Assembly: GCF_001426505.1 (NCBI RefSeq)
Contig: NZ_LMEV01000001.1
Span: 1 to 64,000 of the forward strand
Reading direction: 5' to 3'
From: Variovorax sp. Root473
GTDB taxonomy: Bacteria > Pseudomonadota > Gammaproteobacteria > Burkholderiales > Burkholderiaceae_C
Length of the DNA: 64,000 nt
In this document: piece by piece, positions 18,561-27,613 of the stretch
Layout: the number at the start of each line of letters is the position of its first letter
How positions within the stretch are numbered: the stretch's first letter is position 1
Translations under genes and position numbers: made by a program
The notes under the pieces: generated by a model
Database searches by the model: none
Told to the model about the DNA's origin: nothing
The model's input: the letters and a program-made list of their open reading frames with translations, nothing else

Positions 18561-19769
18561 TCAGACGCGTTCAATCACCATCACCGAACCCATACCGCCG
18601 CCCACGCACAGCGTGACCAGGCCGGTCGACAGGTCGCGGCGTTCGAGTTCGTCGAGCAGAGTGCCCAGGAGCATGCCGCCGGTCGCGCCCAGCGGATGAC
18701 CCATTGCGATGGCGCCGCCGTTGACGTTGACCTTGTCGTGCGGCACGTGCAGCGCCTGCATGAAGCGCAGTACCACCGCAGCAAAGGCCTCGTTGCACTC
18801 GAACAGGTCAATGTCGCTCGCAGTCATGCGGGCACGCTTGAGCGCCGCTTCGGCCGCCGGAGCGGGGCCGGTCAGCATGATGGTCGGCTCGCTGCCGATG
18901 GTGCCGAAGGACACCACGCGCGCCCGTGGCTTGAGTCCGAGCCGGTCGGCCATCTCGCGCGATCCGATCAACACCGCCGAAGCGCCGTCGACGATGCCCG
19001 ACGAATTGCCCGCGTGGTGCACGTGCGCGATCGCGCCCAGCTCGGGATAGCGCTGCAGCGCCATCGCGTCGAAGCCCATCTTCCCGCCTTGCACGGCGAA
19101 GGAAGCATCGAGCTTGGCCAGCGTATCCATGGTGGTGTCGGCGCGCACGTGCTCGTCCTGCGCCAGGATTTCCACGCCGTTCATGTCGCGCACGGGCACC
19201 ACCGATTTCGCGAAGCGGCCTTCGGCCCACGCCGCAGCCGCGCGACGCTGGCTTTCGACCGCGTAGCTGTCGACGTCATGGCGACTGAAGCCGTATTTCG
19301 TGGCGATCAGGTCGGCCGACACGCCCTGCGGGACGATGCGATTCGGAATGGTGATCTGCGGGTCGGTGATCCATGGCCCGCCGCCGACGAACATGGGCAC
19401 GCGCGACATGCTCTCCACGCCGCCGCCGATGGCCAGTTCGGCCTGCCCCGACTTGACCAGCGCCGAGGCGAAGTTGCAGGCTTCCAGTCCCGAGCCGCAG
19501 AAGCGGTTGAGCTGCACGCCCGGAACGGCATGGTCGTAGCCGGCGGCGAACACCGCCGCCTTGCCGATGTTCGAGGCCTGCTCCAGCGCCGGTTCGGCGC
19601 AGCCGAGGATCACGTCGTTCACCCGCGCCGTGTCCAGCCGGTTGCGGTCGCGGATCTGCTGGAGCACCTGCGCGGCGAGACGCGCCGGTGCGACTTCGTT
19701 CAACGCGCCGCTGGCGCGCCCGCGGCCGCGCGGCGTGCGCACGGCGTCGAGAATGTAGGCTTCTGTCAT
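18561..19769 (-). CDS. Acetyl-CoA acyltransferase (thiolase I/II family)
   Basis: 402 residues with all thiolase catalytic motifs: nucleophile Cys91 in [10 protein letters not shown], His358 in [15 protein letters not shown] and Cys388 in CVGGGMG. It cleaves 3-ketoacyl-CoA with CoA to acetyl- or propionyl-CoA and a shortened acyl-CoA in the cytoplasm. It is the natural partner of the FadB/FadJ-type protein encoded immediately downstream, together making a complete beta-oxidation pair. The start [16 protein letters not shown] is the normal family N-terminus. Direction of use (degradation rather than synthesis) is inferred from the surrounding dehydrogenase and ligase genes. Confidence 0.95.
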   Translation of the reverse strand: MTEAYILDAVRTPRGRGRASGALNEVAPARLAAQVLQQIRDRNRLDTARVNDVILGCAEPALEQASNIGKAAVFAAGYDHAVPGVQLNRFCGSGLEACNFASALVKSGQAELAIGGGVESMSRVPMFVGGGPWITDPQITIPNRIVPQGVSADLIATKYGFSRHDVDSYAVESQRRAAAAWAEGRFAKSVVPVRDMNGVEILAQDEHVRADTTMDTLAKLDASFAVQGGKMGFDAMALQRYPELGAIAHVHHAGNSSGIVDGASAVLIGSREMADRLGLKPRARVVSFGTIGSEPTIMLTGPAPAAEAALKRARMTASDIDLFECNEAFAAVVLRFMQALHVPHDKVNVNGGAIAMGHPLGATGGMLLGTLLDELERRDLSTGLVTLCVGGGMGSVMVIERV

Positions 19770-19821
19770 CTGTCGTCCTTGGGGTTCTTGTCGTTGGTTG
19801 TGGAGGGCTTCGGCGCGCGGG

Positions 19822-20616
19822 TCAGCGGCCCGCGAAGACGGGGCGACGGCGCTGCTGGAAGGCGGCGATGCCCTCCTTCAGGTCGTCGGTGGCGAACACC
19901 TTCTGCAGCTGGCGTGCTTCGTGGGCAAGCATCGAATCGAAATCGCCGCCTTCCAGCAGCACTTCTTTCGACAGGCGGAAAGCTTCGGTCGGCCCGCTCG
20001 CGATGCCCTGTGCCAGCTTCTGCGCCTCTTCCGTCAGCGCGCCCTGGGGCACCGCACGGTTGACCAGTCGCAGCGCCGCGGCTTCGGTGCCGTTCACGAG
20101 GCGGCCGGTGTAGATCAGCTCGGAGGCCAGTGCAAAGCCTGTGCGGCTCAGCAGGATGTGGTGGGCGCCGGTGTCGGGCACCATGCCGATGTGCCGGAAC
20201 GGGCTGCCGAAGAGTGCATCTTCTTCGGCCAGGACCATGTCGCAGCACAGCGCCAGTCCGAACCCGAAGCCCAGCGCCGGCCCCGCCACCGCGGCGATGG
20301 TGGGCACGGGCAAGGCCCGCAGTCGCTGGCACAGCGGGCCGACCACCTGGCCGATCATGGCCATCGGGTCGTCGGCGGCAGGGTCGATGGAGCCAATGTC
20401 CCAACCCGCCGAGAACACCGCGCCCGCGCCGCGCAGCACCACGCAGCGCGCGCCGTCTTCGAGCGCTGCGTCCAGCTGGGCGCCCAGCGCTTGCACGTTC
20501 TCGACGCGGAAGCTGTTCTTGGGTTGGGGAAGATTGATGGCGATCGTGGCGATCGCGTCCTGGAGTTGCAGTGTGATGCCGGCCACTGCGATGCCGTTGT
20601 GCGGTTGATGTCCCAT
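19822..20616 (-). CDS. Enoyl-CoA hydratase/isomerase family protein
   Basis: 264 residues, a single crotonase domain. The first oxyanion-hole loop is FSAGWDIGS, the second VAGPALGFGFGLALCCD, and the segment SPFRHIGMVPDTGAH stands where classic hydratases have PE-x-x-x-G-x-x-P. The usual second catalytic glutamate is therefore replaced, which suggests isomerase, PaaG-like or another crotonase activity rather than plain 2-enoyl-CoA hydration; the downstream FadB/FadJ-type protein already supplies hydratase. First gene of its transcription unit, with a regulatory palindrome 36-51 bp upstream. Internal starts near residue 14 are also possible. Confidence 0.88.
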   Translation of the reverse strand: MGHQPHNGIAVAGITLQLQDAIATIAINLPQPKNSFRVENVQALGAQLDAALEDGARCVVLRGAGAVFSAGWDIGSIDPAADDPMAMIGQVVGPLCQRLRALPVPTIAAVAGPALGFGFGLALCCDMVLAEEDALFGSPFRHIGMVPDTGAHHILLSRTGFALASELIYTGRLVNGTEAAALRLVNRAVPQGALTEEAQKLAQGIASGPTEAFRLSKEVLLEGGDFDSMLAHEARQLQKVFATDDLKEGIAAFQQRRRPVFAGR

Positions 20617-20651
20617 GCATGGAACTGTCGCTGCCCCGAACTCGCCCGGTA

Positions 20652-20667
20652 TCGTCGCATCCGACGA
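20652..20667. promoter_or_regulatory. Palindromic operator A1, with a -35 box beside it
   Basis: TCGTCGCATCCGACGA, arms TCGTCG and CGACGA around CATC. The same site, with at most one base changed, is at 23477-23492 and 35615-35630, each upstream of a minus-strand operon of the same catabolic island. A perfect TTGACA on the minus strand (20678-20683, overlapping the upstream stop codon) lies 10 bp before the site, so a bound protein would cover the -10 region of the hydratase promoter. Confidence 0.7.
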
Positions 20668-20679
20668 ATTCGGCGTCTG

Positions 20680-21813
20680 TCAAAGATTGCGTGAGATGAG
20701 CTCCTTCATGATCTCGTTGGTGCCGCCGTAGATCCGCTGCGCGCGAGCATCGACGTACGCCCGCGCGATCGGCACTTCCGCCATGAAGCCATAGCCGCCA
20801 TGCAGCTGCACGCAGGCATCGACCACCTTGCACTGCAGGTCGCTGCACCAGTACTTGGCCATCGAGGCGGCCTCGGCGTCGAGTTCGCCTTGCATGAGCT
20901 GCTGCAGGCAGCGATCGACAAAGGTCCGGCCGATGCGAATCTCGGTCTTCAGTTCGGCCAGCACGAAGCGGGTGTTCTGGAAGTCCGCGACGGCCTGGCC
21001 GAAGGCGCGGCGACCGCGCACGTACTCGAGCGTCATGCGGTAGGCGTCCTCCGCGGCGGCGATGGCCGACACCGCGATCTGCAGCCGCTCCCACGGCAGC
21101 TCCTGCATCAAGTACGCGAAACCGCGCCCCTCTTCGCCCAGCAGGTGGTCGGCGGGCACCTTCACGTCCTCGAAGAACAGCTCACCGGTGTCCTGCGACT
21201 TGAGCCCGATCTTCTTCAGCGGCGAGCCCTTCTTCACGCCGGGCAGCGTGGTATCGACCACCAGCAGGCTGACGCCCCTGGCCCCGGCGGCGGGATCGGT
21301 CTTGGCGACCACGATCACGAGGTCGCAGGTGGTCGCGTTCGAGATGAAGGTCTTGGCGCCGTTGAGCCGGTAGTAATCGCCTTCGCGCAGCGCCGTGCTG
21401 CGCACCGCCTTGACGTCGGAGCCACCGTCGGGCTCGGTCATCGCGAGTGCCGCGATGGCCTCGCCGCTGACCATGCGCGGCAGCCACTTCGTCTTCAGCG
21501 TCTCGCTCGCGAAGTGCAGAAAGTAGTTGGTGACGATCTCGGAGTGCATCGTCAGCGACAGGCCGAAGTTGCTGTACGGCGCCGCCTCCTCCAGCACCAC
21601 GGCCGAGTACAGCAGGTCGGCGCCGGGGCCGCCGTAGGCCTCGGGCACGGTCGGGCACAGCAGGCCGAGTTCGCCGGCGGTGCGGAACACCTCGCGGTCG
21701 AAACAGCCTTGCTGCGCCCAGTGTTCGAGCTGCGGGCCGACGCTGTGCTGCAGGAAGCGACGCACGTTGTCGCGGAAGAGTTCGTGCTCGGGGCGGAAAA
21801 TCTCTCGTTGCAT
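20680..21813 (-). CDS. Acyl-CoA dehydrogenase (catalytic Glu in helix G)
   Basis: 377 residues with the three ACAD parts. FAD/substrate motif AMTEPDGGSDV near 125-134, KTFISNA near 154-160, and the C-terminal LHGGYGFMAEVPIARAYVDAR. At the usual catalytic-glutamate position the sequence reads IYGGTNEI (Gly instead of Glu), but Glu242 in ELPWERLQIA matches the base of long-chain and isovaleryl-CoA dehydrogenases (LCAD E261, IVD E254). This points to long or branched substrates. It introduces a 2,3-double bond into an acyl-CoA, passing electrons to ETF. It is cotranscribed with the AMP ligase encoded 21 bases upstream. Confidence 0.93.
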   Translation of the reverse strand: MQREIFRPEHELFRDNVRRFLQHSVGPQLEHWAQQGCFDREVFRTAGELGLLCPTVPEAYGGPGADLLYSAVVLEEAAPYSNFGLSLTMHSEIVTNYFLHFASETLKTKWLPRMVSGEAIAALAMTEPDGGSDVKAVRSTALREGDYYRLNGAKTFISNATTCDLVIVVAKTDPAAGARGVSLLVVDTTLPGVKKGSPLKKIGLKSQDTGELFFEDVKVPADHLLGEEGRGFAYLMQELPWERLQIAVSAIAAAEDAYRMTLEYVRGRRAFGQAVADFQNTRFVLAELKTEIRIGRTFVDRCLQQLMQGELDAEAASMAKYWCSDLQCKVVDACVQLHGGYGFMAEVPIARAYVDARAQRIYGGTNEIMKELISRNL

Positions 21814-21834
21814 GGGCGGGTTTTCTCCAGGCCT

Positions 21835-23391
21835 TCAGGCGACGCGGCGCTCGCGGCCTTGCCAATAGGATTCGCGCAGCTGGTGCTTGAGCAGCTTGCC
21901 GGCGCCGGACACCGGCAGCTCGTTGCGGAACTCGACGCCGCGCGGGCACTTGTAGCCGGCGATGCGGGCCTTGCAATGCGCGATGACGGCCGCCTCGTCG
22001 ACGGCCGCGCCGGGCTGCAGCACCAGCACCGCATGCACGCGCTCGCCCCAGTCGGCATCGGGCACGCCCAGCACCGCGCACTGCGCCACGCCGGGCAGCG
22101 AGAGGATGGCGTTCTCGACCTCGGTGGAATAGACGTTCTCGCCGCCGCTGACGATCATGTCCTTGAGCCGGTCGACGATGTGCAGCAGGCCTTCGGCGTC
22201 GAGCCGTCCGCCGTCGCCGGTGCGCATCCAGCCTTGGTGCAGCACCTGCGCGGTCTGCTCGGGCAGGTTCCAGTAGCCCAGCATCACGCCGGGACCGCGC
22301 AGCCAGATCTCGCCGACCGCGTCCACGGGCAGGTCACAGCCCTCGGGGTCCACCACGCGCACCTCCATGCTGGGCGTGGGCAGCCCCGCCGCCAGATGGC
22401 GACCGCGCGCGCGGCTCTCGTCGCCGTGGCACCAGGCCGGCAGCGCCACCGCGATGCCCGCGGTCTCGGTCATGCCGTAGAACTGCGTGAGGCCGACGCC
22501 CGGCAGGCTCGCGATGGTCTGTTCGAGCAGCGTGCCGTCGATGGGCGAGGCGCCGTAGTACAGGCGCTTCAGGCTCGACAGGTCGCGGCTGCGGATGTCG
22601 GGGTGATCGACCACACGCTTGATCATGGTGGGCACGAGCGCAGCCTCGGTCACGCGTTCGTGCGCGATCAGCGCGAGGAACACCGCCGGATCGAAGACCG
22701 GAAGCATCACCTGCGTGCACTGCCCGACCATTGCCTGCAGCACCACGGCCAGGCCGCCGACGTGGAACATGGGCAGCGCATGCAGGCACACCGCGCCGGC
22801 CGCGCGTTCGCCGATGACGATCGACGCCATCGTGTTCGCCGACAGGCCGCCGTGCGACAGCAGCACGCCCTTGGAACGGCCCGTGGTGCCGCCGGTGTAG
22901 AGCAGCACCGCCGGTGCATCGCCACCGACATAAGCATCATCGAGCGGCGCGCCGCACGTGAGCATGTCTTCGTAGCGCCACGCGCTTTCGGGGGCCGGGC
23001 CGTCGCCCATCGACACGACAGCGGGTGATGCACCGGCTTTCTCGCGCAGGGCCGGCAGCAACGGCACGAAGGCATCGTCGAGCAGCATCACGCCGGCGCC
23101 GCTGTCGACCAGCGCGAAGGCCAGTTCGTCCGCGCTCCAGCGGCAGTTCAGCGGCGTGAGCACCGCGCCCAGCCACCAGGTGGCATAAGCGGCGACAAGG
23201 AAGCGGTCGGTGTTGGGCGCGAGCACGACCACGCGGTCGCCGCGGCGCACGCCTGCGGACTGCAGGCCACCGGCCAGCTGCGCCACCTGCGCATGCAGTT
23301 CGGCGTAGGTGGTGCGCCGCTCGCCGCAGATGGCGGCCACCCGGTCGGGATGTTCACGGCGCGCCTTGTGCAGCGCCAGGGTGAGGGGCAT
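21835..23391 (-). CDS. AMP-forming acyl-CoA ligase
   Basis: 518 residues from ATG 23391 (MPLTLALHKARREHPDR); upstream in-frame ATGs lack a ribosome site. It has the P-loop LLYTGGTTGRSKGV, the YGMTETAG adenylate motif, the hinge region TGDGGRLDAEG...VDRLKDMIVSGGENVYS and the C-terminal SGAGKLLKHQLRE with the catalytic lysine. It activates a carboxylic acid to acyl-AMP and then acyl-CoA. First gene of a two-gene unit with the acyl-CoA dehydrogenase, and close in type to the ligase at 46623-48176, which sits with the second kinase and DUF7064-like genes. Probably medium-chain or cyclic acids; the substrate is not readable from sequence. Confidence 0.93.
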   Translation of the reverse strand: MPLTLALHKARREHPDRVAAICGERRTTYAELHAQVAQLAGGLQSAGVRRGDRVVVLAPNTDRFLVAAYATWWLGAVLTPLNCRWSADELAFALVDSGAGVMLLDDAFVPLLPALREKAGASPAVVSMGDGPAPESAWRYEDMLTCGAPLDDAYVGGDAPAVLLYTGGTTGRSKGVLLSHGGLSANTMASIVIGERAAGAVCLHALPMFHVGGLAVVLQAMVGQCTQVMLPVFDPAVFLALIAHERVTEAALVPTMIKRVVDHPDIRSRDLSSLKRLYYGASPIDGTLLEQTIASLPGVGLTQFYGMTETAGIAVALPAWCHGDESRARGRHLAAGLPTPSMEVRVVDPEGCDLPVDAVGEIWLRGPGVMLGYWNLPEQTAQVLHQGWMRTGDGGRLDAEGLLHIVDRLKDMIVSGGENVYSTEVENAILSLPGVAQCAVLGVPDADWGERVHAVLVLQPGAAVDEAAVIAHCKARIAGYKCPRGVEFRNELPVSGAGKLLKHQLRESYWQGRERRVA

Positions 23392-23476
23392 GAAAGTCTC
23401 CGGATTCTTGTGGGGTCGCGCGGCAGATGTCCTGGCGACACGGCGCCGAGTGTGCAATCGGCATGGCGCCTCGATA

Positions 23477-23492
23477 TCGTCGCATCCGACGA
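23477..23492. promoter_or_regulatory. Palindromic operator A2
   Basis: TCGTCGCATCCGACGA, identical over all 16 bases to operator A1, 86 bp upstream of the AMP ligase start in the 140-bp gap behind the LAL regulator gene. No good -35 box is visible next to it, which would suit an activator-dependent promoter. Confidence 0.7.
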
Positions 23493-23531
23493 GATTGCGC
23501 CGACGCTTTTCCCCACGCGAATCCGGGACGT

Positions 23532-26339
23532 TCAGGCGATGAGTCCGGCGCGCCGCACGAACGCAATCGCCTCCATCCGGTTGCGCGCATCGAGCTTGAC
23601 GTTGATGTTGCGCAGGTGCGTGCGCACCGTGGTCTCGGCGACGAAAAGACGCTCCGCGATCTGGTCATTCGACAAGCCCTCGGCCGCCAGCCGCATGACC
23701 TGGATTTCCTTGCGGGTGAGCAGTTCGCTGGGCGGCGGCGCGCCCATGCGCTGGCCCGCTTCGGAGGCGATCGCCTCGCTGTCCGCGACAGCAGCGGCCG
23801 GCGCGCGCAGCATCCGGTCGATGAAGGCCAGCGGGGCGTCGTCGGAGCCGGAGGTGGCGGCGGCCTCGTCCAGCAATGCGTTGGGCACGGTGCGCAGGTC
23901 GCGCAGCATCGTCAGCACCAGCGGCCCCTCGTCGAGGAAGGCACGCACATACCCTTCGGCAGCCGCGAGCCGAACGGCCTTGGCCAGCACGCGCATCGCC
24001 TTGTTGCGCTGCTCGTCCCTGTAGAGGGCCTGGGCCAGCAGGAGCCGCAGCGTGAGCGCCCGGCGCTCGCGTTGGGCGCGCTCGGCAGCGTCGAGCTCCT
24101 GGCGCAGCGGCGCGACCATCTGTGCGGCGTGGCCGCCGGCGATCGACCACCGCGCCTGCGCCACGTCGTAGGTCTCGACCACATTGGCGCGCAGCGAGAG
24201 GCGCGAGACGCGCGCCCAGAGCAGCTTGTCGTTGCAGCGATCGAGCTCGGCCCTGGCACGCGCGAGCCGGCCTTCCACCACCGCCATGCGCACGCGTTCG
24301 AGCCGCGCGCTCGCCACCACGCGCGACAGGCCATCGCGGTGGCCGATGTGCTCGAGTTCGGTGAGCAGCTGCTGCGCGCGGTCGGCATCCCCCTGGTCGA
24401 GCGCGATGCGGGCCATGATCACGTGCGCGCAGATCAGCTGGTCCGGAATGCCGACCCGGCAGATCAGCGGAATGTAGACCGCCAGCAGGCGCTCCGCCTG
24501 CTCGCACTGGTCGGCCTCGTACAAGGCCTCGGCCAGCAACACGCCGGCCATGGCGTTGCCGTTGGTGGCGCGCGAGGGATCGACCGTTCCCGCGCTCACC
24601 GCCAGCCGCAGGCGCGCGATGGCCTTGCGCAGTCGGCCCTGCGTCAGGTCGACCGCGCCCTCCGCCGCCTCGGACAGGGCGAAGTTGAAGCTGCTGCTGT
24701 GTTCGGGCTGGCGGCTGCGCGCGGCATCGACCAGGCGAAGGGCCTCGTGGTAGCGCCCGGCGATCATGGCCAGGTTGGCCAGCACCACCTCCAGGAAGCC
24801 GCGCGCGAAGGTGGCCTCGGCGGGCAGTGCAACCAGCAGCTCGGTGGTCAGCGGCATGGCCTCGTCGATGCGGTCGGTCAGCACCATCAGCAAGGGTTTC
24901 ATCGCGAGCCGGTGGGCGCGCATCTCGACGTCGTCGTCGGTGCGCTGCTCCAGCCGCTCCAGCAGCGGGGCCGCCGCGCGCGGGCCGCGCGCCAGGCACA
25001 CGGCCCAGGCGTGCAGCACCTGGAGCATCGGACGGTCGGCCAGCTGCCCGGCGTCGAGCAACGGATCGAGCCAGCGCGACAGCAGCCTGACACGGCCCTG
25101 GTCGAGCAGCGACTGGGCTTCGGCCTCGAGCAACGGGAAAGCCAGCGCCAGGTCCCCGGCCGCGAGTGCGTGTTCGATCGCCGGCACCGGGCGCCCGACA
25201 CCCAGGAACCATTGCGCGGCAGCGCTGTGCAGCGCCGGAATCTCCCGCGCGTACTCGCGCACCAGCTGGGCCCGAAGGAACTCCGCGAACATGCCGTGGT
25301 AGCGGTACTCGCTGTGGTCTGCTTGCAGCGGAATGAGGAACAGGTGGGCCTGCTCAAGTGCGCGCAGCATGGCCGCACTGTCCTCGCGCTGGCACACGGC
25401 ATCGCACAGCGACGGGTTGAGCTGCGCCAGTATGCTGGTGCGCAGCAGAAAGCCGCGCACATCGTCGGACTGCCGCGAAAGCACGTCGTCCACCAGATAG
25501 TCGACCACCGCGGCGTTCGACCCCGAGAAGCCGGCGATGAAACGGCCAGGTTCGTCACGGTGCTCCAGCGTCACGGACGCCAGCCACAGCGCGGCGGCCC
25601 AGCCCTCGGTGCTGCGATGCAGGCGACGGATGTCCTCCGGCTGCAAGGTGAGGCCGCGCTGCTGGCGCAGGAAGCCATCGACCTCGGCTTCGGAAAAGCG
25701 CAGCTGCGTCGGCTCGACCTCGAGCAGCCGCCCGCGCGCACGCAGCCGGCCCAACCCGAGTTCAGGCACCCCGCGCGAGCCGATGATGAGCTGCGCGCCG
25801 CGCGGCAACTGGTCGATCAGTTCCTGCACGAGGCCGAGCACCACGGGGCTTTGCAGCACTTCGAAGTCGTCGAGGAACAGCGCCAGCGGCGCCGGATGCG
25901 CCGCGACCGTGTCAATCAGGGCGAAGGCGAGTTCGTCCGGCCCCTGCCCGTCGAGCGGTTGGAGCTTGCGCAGCGCGGGAATCAGCGGCTCCAGCGAGGC
26001 CGTGAGCGCTGCCAGGAAGCGGCCGACATCGTTGTCGGCGCGATCGAGCGTGAGCCAGGCCTGCTGCAGTCCGGTTTCCTCGAAGCGCCGACGCACCTGC
26101 AGCATCACCGTGGTCTTGCCGAAGCCCGCGGGCGCACGCAACAGCACCAGGCGCGCGGCGCCGGCATTGAAGATGCGCTCGCAGATCTCGGTGCGCTGCA
26201 GCTCGAAGGCAGTGGCGAGTGGTGGACGGAGCTTGCCCGCCAGCGGAAACGCCCGCGGCGCGGGCTGCGGCGTCGCAACCGCGAGCACGGCAGTTCGACT
26301 GGGGGGACCGTCTGTGTGACTGGGGGCGCCGGTGGGCAT
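23532..26339 (-). CDS. Large ATP-binding LuxR regulator (LAL / MalT-like)
   Basis: 935 residues from ATG 26339 with GAGGAG eight bases upstream. N-terminal STAND-type ATPase with Walker A RAPAGFGKTT near residue 75 and the LFLDDFEVLQS Walker B region; a long alpha-helical repeat middle (TPR-like, many A/L/E/R pairs); and a C-terminal LuxR helix-turn-helix, LLTRKEIQVMRLAAEG and VAETTVRTHLRNINVKL. MalT-type proteins are ATP-dependent activators that oligomerise when a small inducer binds. It lies inside the catabolic island, 79 bases after the thiolase gene and just before operator A2, so it is the prime local candidate to control the three palindrome-marked units (inference). Confidence 0.9.
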   Translation of the reverse strand: MPTGAPSHTDGPPSRTAVLAVATPQPAPRAFPLAGKLRPPLATAFELQRTEICERIFNAGAARLVLLRAPAGFGKTTVMLQVRRRFEETGLQQAWLTLDRADNDVGRFLAALTASLEPLIPALRKLQPLDGQGPDELAFALIDTVAAHPAPLALFLDDFEVLQSPVVLGLVQELIDQLPRGAQLIIGSRGVPELGLGRLRARGRLLEVEPTQLRFSEAEVDGFLRQQRGLTLQPEDIRRLHRSTEGWAAALWLASVTLEHRDEPGRFIAGFSGSNAAVVDYLVDDVLSRQSDDVRGFLLRTSILAQLNPSLCDAVCQREDSAAMLRALEQAHLFLIPLQADHSEYRYHGMFAEFLRAQLVREYAREIPALHSAAAQWFLGVGRPVPAIEHALAAGDLALAFPLLEAEAQSLLDQGRVRLLSRWLDPLLDAGQLADRPMLQVLHAWAVCLARGPRAAAPLLERLEQRTDDDVEMRAHRLAMKPLLMVLTDRIDEAMPLTTELLVALPAEATFARGFLEVVLANLAMIAGRYHEALRLVDAARSRQPEHSSSFNFALSEAAEGAVDLTQGRLRKAIARLRLAVSAGTVDPSRATNGNAMAGVLLAEALYEADQCEQAERLLAVYIPLICRVGIPDQLICAHVIMARIALDQGDADRAQQLLTELEHIGHRDGLSRVVASARLERVRMAVVEGRLARARAELDRCNDKLLWARVSRLSLRANVVETYDVAQARWSIAGGHAAQMVAPLRQELDAAERAQRERRALTLRLLLAQALYRDEQRNKAMRVLAKAVRLAAAEGYVRAFLDEGPLVLTMLRDLRTVPNALLDEAAATSGSDDAPLAFIDRMLRAPAAAVADSEAIASEAGQRMGAPPPSELLTRKEIQVMRLAAEGLSNDQIAERLFVAETTVRTHLRNINVKLDARNRMEAIAFVRRAGLIA

Positions 26340-26418
26340 GGCAGACTCCTCGAGGTTCGTCACGTCGGCGCCGCCGTCGCGACGGGCCGGGGCGAAGGGT
26401 CCATCGCCGCGCACGGCC

Positions 26419-27603
26419 TCAGTCCCGTTGGTAGAGCGTCACCACGCAGGCGCCGCCGAGCCCCAGATTGTGCTGCAGAGCGACGCGCGCGCCCTCCACC
26501 TGCCGTGCACCGGCCTGCCCGCGCAGCTGCCACACCAACTCGGCGCACTGGGCCAGCCCCGTCGCGCCCAGCGGATGCCCTTTGGACAGCAGCCCGCCCG
26601 AAGGATTGGTCACGACGCGGCCTCCGTAGGTGTTGTCGCCGTCGAGCACGAAGCGCTCGGCGCCGCCCTCGGGTGCGAAGCCCAGCGCCTCGTAGCTCAG
26701 CAGCTCGTTGGTCGTGAAGCAGTCGTGCAGCTCGACCACCGGCACGTCCTCGGGGCCGATGCCGGCCGCCTCGTACACCTGCTGCGCCGCGCGGCGCGTC
26801 ATGTCGTAGCCGACCAGCTTGCGCATGTCGTTCTCGTCGAAGCTGCTGTTGCCGTCGGTGCTCATGGCCTGCGCCGCGATGCGCACGCGCGCATCCAGGC
26901 CATGGCGACGTGCGAAGTCTTCGGAACACAGCACGGCGGCGGCGCCGCCGCAGGTCGGCGGGCAGCACTGCAGCCGGGTCAGTGGATCGAACACGGCCGG
27001 CGACGCCAGCACTTCGTCGAGCGTCAGGGGCTCGCGGAAGATGGCATTGGGGTTGTTCTGCGCATGGCGCCGCGCCTTGACCGCGATGCGGGCGAAGGTT
27101 TCGGCGCGCGTGCCGTAGAGCTGCATGTGCATGCGCCCGGCCCCACCGAACAGCTGCGCGGCAATGGGCGCCTCGGCGTCCGTGCCCTGAATCTGCTGCA
27201 TGGTGTCGAGCAGGCGCTGCGAAGGATCGGGGCGGTCCTGGAAGTGCACGCCCAGCGCGCCGCGCGCCATCTGCTCGAACCCCAGTGCCAGCACGCACTC
27301 GGCCGCGCCGCTGGCCACCGCCTGACGCGCCAGGAACAGCGCGGTGGAACCGGTGGCGCAGTTGTTGTTGACGTTGATCACCGGCACGCTGGTGAGTCCC
27401 ACGTGGTAGACCACCGCCTGCCCGCTGCAGGAGTCGCCGTAGACGTAGCCGGCGTACACCTGGTTCACCGACTGGTAGTCGACCCGCGCATCGTCCAGCG
27501 CGGCCTTGGCGGCGCGCGCGCCGAGCATCGGGTAGCTCTCGCTGGCACCTGGCTTGGCGAAGGGCAGCATGCCCACGCCGGCAACGATCACCTTCCGGTT
27601 CAT
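26419..27603 (-). CDS. Thiolase-family acetyl-CoA acetyltransferase (SCP2/lipid-transfer type)
   Basis: 394 residues from ATG 27603 (MNRKVIVAGVGMLPFAKPG). The nucleophile is Cys82 in NVNNNCATGSTAL, and the histidine motif is [15 protein letters not shown]. The C-terminal CGGGxG of ordinary thiolases is replaced by HNLGLGGACVV, typical of the SCP2-type subfamily, whose members cleave branched or sterol side-chain 3-ketoacyl-CoAs. It overlaps no neighbour but starts only 10 bases after the stop of a binding-protein gene, so it is the last or next-to-last gene of the liv-type operon. It may act on branched intermediates not handled by the thiolase at 18561. Confidence 0.9.
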   Translation of the reverse strand: MNRKVIVAGVGMLPFAKPGASESYPMLGARAAKAALDDARVDYQSVNQVYAGYVYGDSCSGQAVVYHVGLTSVPVINVNNNCATGSTALFLARQAVASGAAECVLALGFEQMARGALGVHFQDRPDPSQRLLDTMQQIQGTDAEAPIAAQLFGGAGRMHMQLYGTRAETFARIAVKARRHAQNNPNAIFREPLTLDEVLASPAVFDPLTRLQCCPPTCGGAAAVLCSEDFARRHGLDARVRIAAQAMSTDGNSSFDENDMRKLVGYDMTRRAAQQVYEAAGIGPEDVPVVELHDCFTTNELLSYEALGFAPEGGAERFVLDGDNTYGGRVVTNPSGGLLSKGHPLGATGLAQCAELVWQLRGQAGARQVEGARVALQHNLGLGGACVVTLYQRD

Positions 27604-27613
27604 GACGATCTCC

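Noticed and set aside
23427..26717. A 1096-codon plus-strand frame over the LAL regulator
   Set aside because: Shadow of the LAL gene; no recognisable motif, and it overlaps operator A2 and the thiolase gene.
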